From Acetoanaerobium pronyense (GTDB taxonomy: Bacteria; Bacillota; Clostridia; Peptostreptococcales; Filifactoraceae): a DNA stretch of 64,000 nucleotides. Under the pieces are notes generated by a model, which worked only from the letters and a program-made list of their open reading frames with translations, had not been told where the DNA came from and made no database searches. The stretch's first letter is position 1; each line of letters begins with the position of its first letter. The stretch is from NCBI RefSeq assembly GCF_017874355.1, contig NZ_JAGGLI010000010.1, forward strand, positions 22,764 through 86,763. Reading direction: 5' to 3'. A program made the position numbers and the translations under genes. Shown here in pieces: positions 37,004 through 45,406 of the stretch.

Positions 37004-38221
37004 TTGGCAGAAACATATAAATACAAGGGATTAGATTCATCTGGAAGAGTCATTGAAGGTATATTTCATGCAAACTCTAAAGAAGAAGTAATCAAGCTAA
37101 TTAGAGATAAAGGTCAGTCTCCAATAAAAATAGAAAAAAATGAAGCAAAAAGCAAGGATTTAGGAGAATATAGCTTCTTTAAACCCAGAGTAAAAATTAA
37201 AGATATATCAGTATTTTGTAAACAATTATATACCATGCTAAATGCAGGTATGCCCCTTACTAATTGCCTAGATGTACTTGCAGCCCAAACAGAAAACAAA
37301 ACACTAAAAAACTCAGTAAAAGAAATGTCATCTCAGGTTCAGACGGGAGCAATACTTTCTGAGGCTATGAAAAATCAAAAAAGGATATTTCCAAATCTGC
37401 TAGTAACTATGGTAGAAGCTGGAGAAATGACAGGAAACCTAGACAATGTACTAGCTAGGATGTCAGAACATTACGAAAAAGAAAATAAGATTAACTCTAA
37501 GATAAAAGGAGCTATGGTATACCCAGCTATACTAAGTTTTGCAGCAGTTGGCGTAGTGATATTCCTACTAACCTTCATTATGCCAACTTTCGTAGGTATG
37601 TTTACATCATCTGGAGTAGAGCTTCCCCTTCCAACTAGGATACTTATGTCAATCAGTGATGCACTATCAACTTACTGGTATATTTTCACCCTAATTTTCA
37701 TAGGGATAGCATTTTTAGTATCAAGACTTGTAAGGACAAAAGATGGGAAAAGATTCTTTGACAAAGTAGTCTATAGACTACCTGTAGTGGGTCAATCTAT
37801 GGTAAAAATATCTACATCAAGATACACAAGAACATTGTCAACCCTTCTAGGAAGCGGGATACCAATAGTAGATGCAATGGAGGCTTCGGCTAGTGTTACT
37901 GGGAATATGATGGTAATAGATGGGATGGAAAATGTAATAGATGAAGTAAAAAAAGGTATTAATATAAGCTATCTTCTTCAAAAAATGAACTACTTCCCAC
38001 CTATGATGATATCAATGATAGGAATAGGTGAAGAATCTGGGGCCCTAGAAGACATGCTAGGAAAGACAGCAGACTACTATGATGAAGAGCTAGAATCATC
38101 GATTCAAAAGATGCTATCAATGCTAGAACCACTCCTCATACTTTTTATGGGAGTAATAATCGGTTTTATCGTCATAGCCATGATGATGCCAATGTTTGAT
38201 ATGACTCAAACAATAGGCTAA
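37004..38221 (+). CDS. pilC: Type IV pilus platform protein PilC
   Basis: 405 residues, polytopic inner-membrane platform of the T2SS-F family, coupling the PilB and PilT motors to pilin. Two repeated GspF-type domains are visible, the first at about 65-190 (FCKQLYTMLNAGMPLTNCLD) and the second at about 270-395 (RYTRTLSTLLGSGIPIVDAM). Membrane helices lie near 170-190, 220-240 and 375-398. Family motifs EAGEMTGNLDNVL and IGEESGALEDML are intact. The TTG start has AAAGGGGG about 8 bases upstream. It starts 15 bases after pilT. Confidence 0.96.
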   Translation: MAETYKYKGLDSSGRVIEGIFHANSKEEVIKLIRDKGQSPIKIEKNEAKSKDLGEYSFFKPRVKIKDISVFCKQLYTMLNAGMPLTNCLDVLAAQTENKTLKNSVKEMSSQVQTGAILSEAMKNQKRIFPNLLVTMVEAGEMTGNLDNVLARMSEHYEKENKINSKIKGAMVYPAILSFAAVGVVIFLLTFIMPTFVGMFTSSGVELPLPTRILMSISDALSTYWYIFTLIFIGIAFLVSRLVRTKDGKRFFDKVVYRLPVVGQSMVKISTSRYTRTLSTLLGSGIPIVDAMEASASVTGNMMVIDGMENVIDEVKKGINISYLLQKMNYFPPMMISMIGIGEESGALEDMLGKTADYYDEELESSIQKMLSMLEPLLILFMGVIIGFIVIAMMMPMFDMTQTIG

Positions 38222-38295
38222 AAGGCATGACGTTAAGATATATATTTTAAAATCAGGATTTATAAATCCGATAATTCAAAAGGAGGAAAAGGAAA

Positions 38296-38715
38296 ATGAT
38301 GGAAAAAATGAGAAACAGAAAGAAAAAGAAGGGGTTCACACTGATTGAGCTTATCGTTGTTATTGCTATTTTGGGGATTTTATCTGCGATAGCGATTCCT
38401 AGATTTACTGGTTCAAGAGTAACAGCTGAAAGAAGTAGTGTCGAAGCGAACCTAAGAACGATTGATAGTGCCATAATGGTAATGTTGGCAGAAGGGACTG
38501 ACCCTACTTTTACCGCTGGTGCTGATGGAGCTGCACCAACTACTAATCTTGTACCTAATTATTTAGCTGCTTGGCCTACAGGACCAAAAACAGCTGCTTA
38601 TGCAATTACTGGAACTGGTTCAGCTGCTAGAGCAGCTCTAACAAGTACTGCTGATGTAGGTGGTAAGACTTTTTCAACTGCAACAACAGTTGAAAACTTA
38701 GCTTGGCCAGAATAA
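38296..38715 (+). CDS. pilA: Major type IV prepilin
   Basis: 139 residues. A short basic leader (MMEKMRNRKKKK) precedes the prepilin peptidase site G|FTLIELIVVIAILGIL with Phe+1 and Glu+5, then the hydrophobic assembly helix. The globular part is small and rich in Ala, Thr and Gly (about residues 65-130). It has no cysteines, so there is no disulfide-closed D-region. Position behind pilC, a strong AAGGAGG site and its own terminator indicate the major subunit. The prepilin peptidase is not encoded in this window. The downstream terminator probably sets a high pilin to minor-pilin ratio. Confidence 0.95.
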   Translation: MMEKMRNRKKKKGFTLIELIVVIAILGILSAIAIPRFTGSRVTAERSSVEANLRTIDSAIMVMLAEGTDPTFTAGADGAAPTTNLVPNYLAAWPTGPKTAAYAITGTGSAARAALTSTADVGGKTFSTATTVENLAWPE

Positions 38716-38733
38716 GGTTCTAGGAGAAACTTT

Positions 38734-38769
38734 CGACGGTGTCTGAAAAACCATCGGTGTCAGACACTA
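38734..38769. repeat. REP-like GGTGTCTG / CAGACAC palindrome
   Basis: GGTGTCTG at 38738-38745 is followed by CGGTGTCAGACAC (38755-38767). GTGTCTG pairs with CAGACAC, and CGGTGTC is repeated directly 18 bases apart. Motifs of the form GGTGTCAGACACC are common in REP elements linked to Y1 (IS200-like) transposases. Only one copy is seen in this window. Confidence 0.5.
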
Positions 38770-38856
38770 AGTTATTGGGAAATTAAGTTATTGTGATAAT
38801 TGTTTTTGATTGGTGGTTTTGGTTAGGAAATCGGAAATGATTTGGTTGAAGGTAAG

Positions 38857-38888
38857 GGAGCTGGGCTTTGTTCTCAGCTCCTATTTTC
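38857..38888 (+). terminator. Terminator downstream of pilA
   Basis: The stem GGAGCTGGG with CTCAGCTCC (one G-T pair) around a 7-base loop is followed by a T-rich tract. It probably reduces expression of the minor pilin genes relative to pilA. Confidence 0.82.
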
Positions 38889-39009
38889 CTATTAAATTAT
38901 AACTAATAAAATTTTAGTATATGGGGAAATCTTTTATATAAATATATTTGGTTTTAAATATATTTATATAAAAAATTTTATTTTGATGTAATTATATTAG
39001 GAGTGATGT

Positions 39010-40368
39010 ATGGTGGTTAAGAGGAAAGGCGGAAGCCTTATTTTAGTTATAATAATAGGACTGTTTTTGAGCATATTAGGTTCTGCGGCTCTATTTTTAA
39101 GTAATAGTGAAGCTATTAGGACAACAAGGCAAATTGAAAAAATGAAAGCCTATTATGCAGCTAGAGCTGGTGCTGATGCAATGGCTGACTGGATGATAGG
39201 TAAAACAATTAGTCAAGTGAAAGATTATGTTGATAAGAATACAGACTGGCAGCAGCTAGGAGATGAAGATGGTCTTGAATTTAGAATATTTATAAATCAG
39301 AATAAATCTAATTCTTCAGTTTTAAATATAATATCTGAAGGAAAATACAATAATATAAAGCAAAAAGTAGTTTTGACATATGAGGCAGTAAATGAAGCTC
39401 AAGAGTATTTATTTGAAATGGCAGCTTTTTCAGAGCAGGGTGTGTATATAGATGGAAGTTCATCTATAACTTTTTCAAATACTATAAAGGGAACGGCTCT
39501 AATTACAAATTCGATATCAGATAATTCCGTTGAATTATCTGGAAATCCTAGAATCAATGGGGATGTTTATATTGGGAAAGATGGAAACACTCAAAATGTA
39601 ATAAAAACACCAAATACGAATTATATAACTGGAGATAAGAATGTTTTAAAAGAAAATAAAACTTATATATTGCCACTTTTTCCAGTATTTGATGATAGCA
39701 TACCTCAAAGAAACCCAATAAATTTAAGTGGAAATAAAAGTAGTACTGTAAATCAAGATGGCTATTACCAAGAAATATCAATAAAAGGTAATAATAAATT
39801 AACTATTGACACAGGAACAACTGGAACTATAAGGAAAATTAGAGTTCGAAATCTTAATATAGAACAAGGACACATTGATTTAATTGGAAATGGAAAATTA
39901 GAGCTTTATATTGATGATTCATTAACTTTACTAGGAGGTTCTTCTATTAATAAGTCACCTAACAACAATCAATTAAGTACCAACAATAAAAAATTAACTA
40001 TATATTATGGGGGTGCTAGCAAACCAAGTTTAGGGGGTAATATTAGGATAGAAGGATCTATTTACATTAAAACTGCTGAATTAGAAATAGGTGGAAGTAA
40101 TAGTATAACAGGAAGTATTATAAGTGGAGGAAATAAGATAGAAGTAAAAGGAGCGGCAAGCACTGTGCAAGCAGTATATGCACCTAATGCATCAGTTGAA
40201 TTAAGCGGAAGTGGTGAATTAACAGGCAGCGTTATTGCAAAGCATCTAAAACTTACAGGAAATACTCATATAAGATATTTTCAAATCAAAACCGAGGATT
40301 TTCCTTTTGAAATTCCAGGTGCTGGAAGTGGATATACTTTAAATTATTGGTACAGAGAAGTAGATTAA
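39010..40368 (+). CDS. PilX-like pilus-associated protein with beta-solenoid-like C-terminus
   Basis: 452 residues. A basic start and a hydrophobic helix at about 9-29 (LILVIIIGLFLSILGSAALF) are followed by AYYAARAGADAMADWM, typical of PilX/minor-pilin N-termini without a classic GFTLIE site. The C-terminal half has short repeats around GN-x-R-I-x-G (GNPRINGDVYIG, GNIRIEGSIYI, GSNSITGSIISGG, GSGELTGSVIA), suggesting a right-handed beta-solenoid as in DUF7305-type proteins. Probable minor pilin or pilus-associated surface protein. GGAG lies 6 bases before the ATG. Composition looks more AT-rich, with more T-ending codons, than the core pil genes. Confidence 0.7.
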   Translation: MVVKRKGGSLILVIIIGLFLSILGSAALFLSNSEAIRTTRQIEKMKAYYAARAGADAMADWMIGKTISQVKDYVDKNTDWQQLGDEDGLEFRIFINQNKSNSSVLNIISEGKYNNIKQKVVLTYEAVNEAQEYLFEMAAFSEQGVYIDGSSSITFSNTIKGTALITNSISDNSVELSGNPRINGDVYIGKDGNTQNVIKTPNTNYITGDKNVLKENKTYILPLFPVFDDSIPQRNPINLSGNKSSTVNQDGYYQEISIKGNNKLTIDTGTTGTIRKIRVRNLNIEQGHIDLIGNGKLELYIDDSLTLLGGSSINKSPNNNQLSTNNKKLTIYYGGASKPSLGGNIRIEGSIYIKTAELEIGGSNSITGSIISGGNKIEVKGAASTVQAVYAPNASVELSGSGELTGSVIAKHLKLTGNTHIRYFQIKTEDFPFEIPGAGSGYTLNYWYREVD

Positions 40369-40381
40369 ATGGAGATGAAAT

Positions 40382-42019
40382 ATGAAAAAACTAAAAGGAC
40401 TAACTTTAATAGAGTTAATTGTTAGCATAGCGATACTTGGAATAATACTGGTTATGGCAATTACGACTTTTTCCAGTGCATATGTGTGGATAACTCAATC
40501 TGGAAATAGAACTGAAAAAATATTTTATGAACAAAATAAAATAGAATCAATGGTTGAAGATCGAAAAGGTAATACTTTTTTAGAAATGATTATATCTTTT
40601 TTTGGTTCATCTGATATTAAGGTTAGGGGTGGATTGTCAAATACAGATAATTTAACTACATTTTTGTCTAAAATACCAGCTATATCAAAGTTGGAAGTTG
40701 ATTCGGAAGGACATTTGTATGGACAGTCTCCAAATGTAATTGTTTTAAGTATAGAAACAATAAATATTCCAAAGGGAACTAATTTAATTGTTGAAATTTT
40801 AAATCAACGTGGAGAGAGTCTTGATAATCCAATAAAAACAGAAGTTATATTAAATGATGTTACAGTAAGCGTAGAAAATGAGGATATAGGTAATATAAAT
40901 GTAATATTGAATTTACCAAAAGAATATGACAAGCAGATTAAACCTGGAATTTACAATATATCTATATCACCAGAAAATGAGGGATCACTTTTATTGGCAA
41001 ATCCATATAAAAAAAACTATGTTGTATATCCTATATCCAAAGTTGCAGTAGGCAATAATGGAAGCATATGGACTTCTGGAGATGGTATTAAGTGGTATAA
41101 AATAAATCAAAATTTAGCTACAGGTGATTTCAAGTCAATAGTCTATGGTGGAAAGATGGATGAAAAAAAATTCGTAGCAGTAGGAGTGAGTGGTGCCATT
41201 ATTTACTCCTATGATGGATTAAATTGGTCAAAAGTGAATGGAATTGCAAATGATACAGAAATAAATAAAGTTATATATACGGATAGTGAAACGAATTTCT
41301 TTATTGGAATAGGAAAAAAAGGTTCAAATGGTGTTATTCTCATATCAGGTGATGGCATAAGTTGGAGCTATTTAGAAAATCAAGAAATTCAAAATTCAAC
41401 AAACTTTATAGATGCAGATTGGAACAATATATCCAAATCACTACTGTTAACAGGTGAAGGTGAAGGAGAAGTTACGTTAGGGATTTTGGAAAAAAAGGAC
41501 TTAAATGAATGGGAATATGATTGGATTGATACTGGGATTAGTGATCCTGCATTTAAAGATTTTGATAACATTATTTCTAGCAAATCTGAAGATATGTTTA
41601 TAATGACAAAAGCTAACGCTTCTGGATACGCTGCGATAGGTAGATATGGTTTAAATTCTGAAGGGAAGTATTCTTTTAATTGGGATGAAATTGCTGAGAA
41701 TGTAAAAATAGGCAAAGTATTAGACTTATTATCATTTAGTGATACTACTATATTAGTAGATGAAAATGGAAAGTTTTATAAACGGACTGAATCAGGTGAA
41801 AAGTTTATTTGGGAAAAAGCTATTGAAATACCAGATTTAGTGGTTAAGGGGAGTGATGAGCTAGAACTAACAAGTAGCGGGAATACTCTAACTGTAGCTT
41901 TTTCTAAAAGTATTTATAGATTGATCTACGATGAAGCGAGCGAAAGCTTTAAATGGGAAAATGTAATTTTCAATCCTAGTAACCCATCTTATGAAATCAA
42001 TAGTATAGCAGGGAAGTGA
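40382..42019 (+). CDS. Prepilin-like protein fused to a beta-propeller-like domain
   Basis: 545 residues. The N-terminus KGLTLIELIVSIAILGIIL is a type III prepilin signal (Gly-1, Leu+1, Glu+5). Residues about 60-215 form an unidentified region. From about 218 a repeated pattern appears (VAVGNNGSIWTSGDGIKWYKI, later VAVGVSGAIIYSYDGLNWSKV and IGKKGSNGVILISGDGISWSYL), the blade pattern of BNR/sialidase-like or Ycf48-like propellers. Such a large pilin cannot be a main filament subunit, so a tip position with an adhesive role is inferred. GGAG precedes the ATG. It lies between two other pilin-like genes. Confidence 0.78.
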   Translation: MKKLKGLTLIELIVSIAILGIILVMAITTFSSAYVWITQSGNRTEKIFYEQNKIESMVEDRKGNTFLEMIISFFGSSDIKVRGGLSNTDNLTTFLSKIPAISKLEVDSEGHLYGQSPNVIVLSIETINIPKGTNLIVEILNQRGESLDNPIKTEVILNDVTVSVENEDIGNINVILNLPKEYDKQIKPGIYNISISPENEGSLLLANPYKKNYVVYPISKVAVGNNGSIWTSGDGIKWYKINQNLATGDFKSIVYGGKMDEKKFVAVGVSGAIIYSYDGLNWSKVNGIANDTEINKVIYTDSETNFFIGIGKKGSNGVILISGDGISWSYLENQEIQNSTNFIDADWNNISKSLLLTGEGEGEVTLGILEKKDLNEWEYDWIDTGISDPAFKDFDNIISSKSEDMFIMTKANASGYAAIGRYGLNSEGKYSFNWDEIAENVKIGKVLDLLSFSDTTILVDENGKFYKRTESGEKFIWEKAIEIPDLVVKGSDELELTSSGNTLTVAFSKSIYRLIYDEASESFKWENVIFNPSNPSYEINSIAGK

Positions 42020-42023
42020 TTTT

Positions 42024-43658
42024 ATGAAAATTAAAAAGGGATTTACTCTAATTGAAGTATTGGTAACTATTGGAATACTAGGGATATTAATATCTGTTCT
42101 CTATAATATTATTTTCTTTCAAATTAATGCTTTTAATAAATCAGATAGACAGTCCGTTGCCCAAAGTGATGTAAGATATATTAGTGATTTTATTACAAAT
42201 GAACTTAGGTTTGCTAAGGATATTGAAATATTAGGCAATAAATCAGATATTGATAGCTATGAATATAAATATATATATATAGAAAACGGTGATGTTTTTC
42301 ATAGAGGTTACGGAAATAATTATATAAAGAAATTAAATTTAGAGAATCGAAATCCATCTTATGAAATAGAATTTTGGACAGAAAAAAATGATACAAGTCT
42401 TTTGTTTTATAAAATACTATCTGAATCACAAGAGTTTAAAATAGAATCTTCGGTGAATCTTTTAAATACAAGACTAGAAGAAAACACAGGTTTGGTTTTA
42501 AAGTATCAGCAACCAGACTTTGATGAAATACTTTCCTTTCTAGATAAATCAAATAGATTTTGGTATGATTTAGTAAAGTCATCTTTAGAAGGAAGTTTAA
42601 ATGTAGTGGATGGCTATCAAAGTTCTCAAGAAGTCGATGGAGGATCGTTGTCTTTAAATGTAAAAAGCACAACTCAATCTAGTGGAGGATCAAGTTTATT
42701 TGTAAAATTAGATGACAAAACTTTTTTGAACGTTAAAGGAGATATAAATAGTTATTCTATTACGGTAGATGCGAAAGTTAATGGTGGAAAAGGTGGATAC
42801 GGGATTCTTATTAATGGGATAGTAGATAATAATAACAGGGATACTGGATATATGTTTCAGTTTGATCCTGGAGCTTATGGGTTTGTAATAAGAGAAATAA
42901 ATAATGCTTCTCATCGAACGACAGCTAATGTAGGAGCTCAAAGAGTTTCCGGTAGTAACTATAATTTAGACCATAATGCCATATACTCTCCAAAACATAT
43001 TGAAAATGAGAATTTTAAATGGACTAATAATACATTGACTTCAGGAAGCGACTGGTTTGATAGATACAAAACAGAAATTAAGGTTCAGACTCAAAGTGAT
43101 GGAAGCTTAATATTGAGAGCAGTAATAATTGATGAAAATGGGAATAGATCAAATGAAATGTGGTTTGGGGATTTTGGAAGCATTACGTTAAATGGAAGCA
43201 GTTTTGAAGGCATCAGTTTAGGAAAATATAAAAATAATAATGGAGATATATTTGGTCTTAGAGTATGGGACAATGAAGGTGGAAAAGCGAAAACAGATTT
43301 TTATAATATTTCTATAGGAAGTGCTGAACCTGCACCTAAAAAAATTGTTACGAATAGTGATAATATTACAATAAATTTTGATGACAAAATATTAGGTGGT
43401 ATAAACGATAACAAAGACCTATTCGTTGTAAAAGATATCTTGGGCAATATATATGATATACATGATATAACTATGTCCGATAATAACTATGACTTAAGCT
43501 TGAAAATAACCCCCAAATTAGATTTAAGTGGAAATGTTATTCCAATTCCTCAAAACAACCTTATCATAGAGTATAAAAAAGGTGAAAATGGTATTAAAGA
43601 TTCTTTTGGTAACTTAGTAAATGATTTCAAATTTCAAAATGGAGTTTATATCCAGTAA
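42024..43658 (+). CDS. Prepilin-like protein with lectin-like beta-sandwich
   Basis: 544 residues. The N-terminus KKGFTLIEVLVTIGILGIL is a clear prepilin signal, followed by a PilW/PulJ-like helix and about 130 residues of pilin body. Residues about 190-435 resemble a concanavalin/LamG-type beta-sandwich (SITVDAKVNGGKGGYGILIN, GYMFQFDPGAYGFVIRE, then DIFGLRVWDNEGGKAK). The last 100 residues look like an Ig-like domain (ITINFDDKILGG). It is probably a carbohydrate-binding minor pilin at the filament tip. It starts 4 bases after the propeller pilin and is translationally linked to it. Confidence 0.75.
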   Translation: MKIKKGFTLIEVLVTIGILGILISVLYNIIFFQINAFNKSDRQSVAQSDVRYISDFITNELRFAKDIEILGNKSDIDSYEYKYIYIENGDVFHRGYGNNYIKKLNLENRNPSYEIEFWTEKNDTSLLFYKILSESQEFKIESSVNLLNTRLEENTGLVLKYQQPDFDEILSFLDKSNRFWYDLVKSSLEGSLNVVDGYQSSQEVDGGSLSLNVKSTTQSSGGSSLFVKLDDKTFLNVKGDINSYSITVDAKVNGGKGGYGILINGIVDNNNRDTGYMFQFDPGAYGFVIREINNASHRTTANVGAQRVSGSNYNLDHNAIYSPKHIENENFKWTNNTLTSGSDWFDRYKTEIKVQTQSDGSLILRAVIIDENGNRSNEMWFGDFGSITLNGSSFEGISLGKYKNNNGDIFGLRVWDNEGGKAKTDFYNISIGSAEPAPKKIVTNSDNITINFDDKILGGINDNKDLFVVKDILGNIYDIHDITMSDNNYDLSLKITPKLDLSGNVIPIPQNNLIIEYKKGENGIKDSFGNLVNDFKFQNGVYIQ

Positions 43659-43684
43659 AAAACTAAACAATGGGGGTGTGGGAC

Positions 43685-44830
43685 TTGCTAAAGAAGGGTT
43701 CAGTTGAAAAAAACCAAGTATCTAAAAAAAGCCGGGGACTAAGGAGAAAAAAAGGTTCTGAAGTGCTTGCTATTGATTTGGGAAATAAAAAGATAAAGTA
43801 TGCCCTAGGTCATATGGATGATGACAAGGTAAAGGTTAGTAAGGTGTTTTCTATAGATACTACTATGTCTACCTATGAGTGTCTAAAGACAAGTCAGCTA
43901 GATATACTAAAGCAAGATATAAGCAAAGGTATCAATGAGAATGCTATCAAGACCAAAGATGTAATTTGCAGTATAGAGTCAAAGGATGTGATAAGTAGAG
44001 AGCTTGTAGTTCCTGCTGTTGCTGAATCTGACCTTGAAGGCCTTATATCCTATGAAATAAGTCAATATCTCCCAATTGATATATCAAGCTTTATTATTCA
44101 GTACAAGGTCCTTAGGGAGCTTGTAGAAGAAGGCATCAACAAATATGAAGTTTGGGTGGCTGTTTTTCCAAAGGATATAGCTAGTAAAATATATACGGTT
44201 TTAAAGGAGATAGGTCTTGAGCCTATGTCTTTAGATATTGGCTCTAATATAATAGATAAGCTTTCATCTAATGGTAAAGAAATCAATAATATAAGAAGTC
44301 TAGATAAAAAGTCTATTGCCTTTGTTGATATGGGGTATAGCTATATTAATGTAACTATCTTAGAAGAAGGTATATATAGGTTCAATAGGATGATTGATAG
44401 TGGTGGATTTGAGATAGATAAAATAATTAGGGATTATCAAGAGGTTGATGATGTAGAGTCACTGAAGATGGAGCTATCTCAAAGAAGCATATTTGATTTT
44501 GTAAGGGAAAGTGACAATATGTCTTCTTATATAAATCTTGAAAAGGAAACTATGGAGCAATCTATTGGTAGCCAAATAAGTAACTGGGCTGATGAGATAG
44601 AAAAAATAATAAAGTACTACACAACAAGGGCAATGGAAAATAAGATAGATAAGGTTTTCATATATGGGGGCAGTTCTTTATACAAAGATATGGATAAATA
44701 TATGGAAGATAGACTTTCTCTTAGTACTGAGAGGATAAAATCAATAGATAAGATTGTATTTGCCGACAAAGCACTAGAAAAAGAAATACCTATGTATATA
44801 AACGCCATAGGATCAATTATTAGAAGATAA
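43685..44830 (+). CDS. pilM: Type IV pilus protein PilM (actin-like)
   Basis: About 381 residues, cytosolic ATPase of the FtsA/MreB fold that recruits PilN. Phosphate-1 is VLAIDLGNKKIKYALG, phosphate-2 is AFVDMGYSYINVTIL and the adenosine loop is FIYGGSSLYKDMD; LPIDISSFIIQYKVL is a typical PilM stretch. The basic N-terminus (KKSRGLRRKKGS) may touch the membrane. I prefer TTG at 43685 because GGGGGTG lies just upstream. An in-frame ATG at 43670 has no ribosome site but gives a plausible N-terminus too. It returns to the codon style of the core operon. Confidence 0.9.
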   Translation: MLKKGSVEKNQVSKKSRGLRRKKGSEVLAIDLGNKKIKYALGHMDDDKVKVSKVFSIDTTMSTYECLKTSQLDILKQDISKGINENAIKTKDVICSIESKDVISRELVVPAVAESDLEGLISYEISQYLPIDISSFIIQYKVLRELVEEGINKYEVWVAVFPKDIASKIYTVLKEIGLEPMSLDIGSNIIDKLSSNGKEINNIRSLDKKSIAFVDMGYSYINVTILEEGIYRFNRMIDSGGFEIDKIIRDYQEVDDVESLKMELSQRSIFDFVRESDNMSSYINLEKETMEQSIGSQISNWADEIEKIIKYYTTRAMENKIDKVFIYGGSSLYKDMDKYMEDRLSLSTERIKSIDKIVFADKALEKEIPMYINAIGSIIRR

Positions 44831-44845
44831 AGGGGGGAAGCTTTG

Positions 44846-45406
44846 ATGAGAGATTTTAACTTTTTTGAACCGTATATTAAGGAACCAGAAAAGGCGAAGC
44901 AGACCCATTTGCTTCCAGTAGCACTTTTGGCACTGGTATTATCTATTTCTGCTTTACTTACAACCTTTAATTTCATAGAGGCTAGAGCTATAAAAAAAGA
45001 TATAGCTTCTGTGGATAGGGTAATAACTGACCCAAACTACAAGGCTAGAGTTGATAAAGTAAGGGATAAGCAAGATGAGTTGAATGAAATAAAAGAGGAA
45101 AGGGAATTTTTAGAACTTATAGATAGTTTTATGATGCAAAATGATTATGTAAATGAATCTTTTGTAAAATTTTTAGCATCTGAGCTTCCAGAAAACTTAT
45201 TTTTATCATCACTATCCATATCAGGTTCTGATATAAGGCTTGAAGGTAGTTCTTTTAGTAAGATGGGAATAGCTCAACTTGAATATAATCTTAGGGACAC
45301 TGGTGACTTTGAAAATATATTTGTACCAGAAATATCTAAAGTTGAGGATTTTTATAGATTCTCTATGAATTTAAGGGCGAAGGATGTGACAAACTATGAA
45401 GATTAG
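44846..45406 (+). CDS. pilN: Type IV pilus protein PilN
   Basis: 186 residues, a bitopic membrane protein: a short cytosolic N-terminus with DFNFFEPYI (the PilM-binding-type motif), one membrane helix at about 24-45, a coiled-coil to about 95, then a small alpha/beta domain. With PilM and PilO it forms the alignment subcomplex. AAGGGGGG lies upstream, with TTG (44843) and ATG (44846) adjacent; I use the ATG. It overlaps pilO by 11 bases, so the two are translationally coupled. Confidence 0.9.
   Translation: MRDFNFFEPYIKEPEKAKQTHLLPVALLALVLSISALLTTFNFIEARAIKKDIASVDRVITDPNYKARVDKVRDKQDELNEIKEEREFLELIDSFMMQNDYVNESFVKFLASELPENLFLSSLSISGSDIRLEGSSFSKMGIAQLEYNLRDTGDFENIFVPEISKVEDFYRFSMNLRAKDVTNYED

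Noticed and set aside
38940..39000. TATATAAAAA-rich inverted stretch before the PilX-like gene as an origin or attachment site
   Set aside because: It is simple AT-rich sequence with self-complementary TATATAAA runs, and nothing mobile is next to it.
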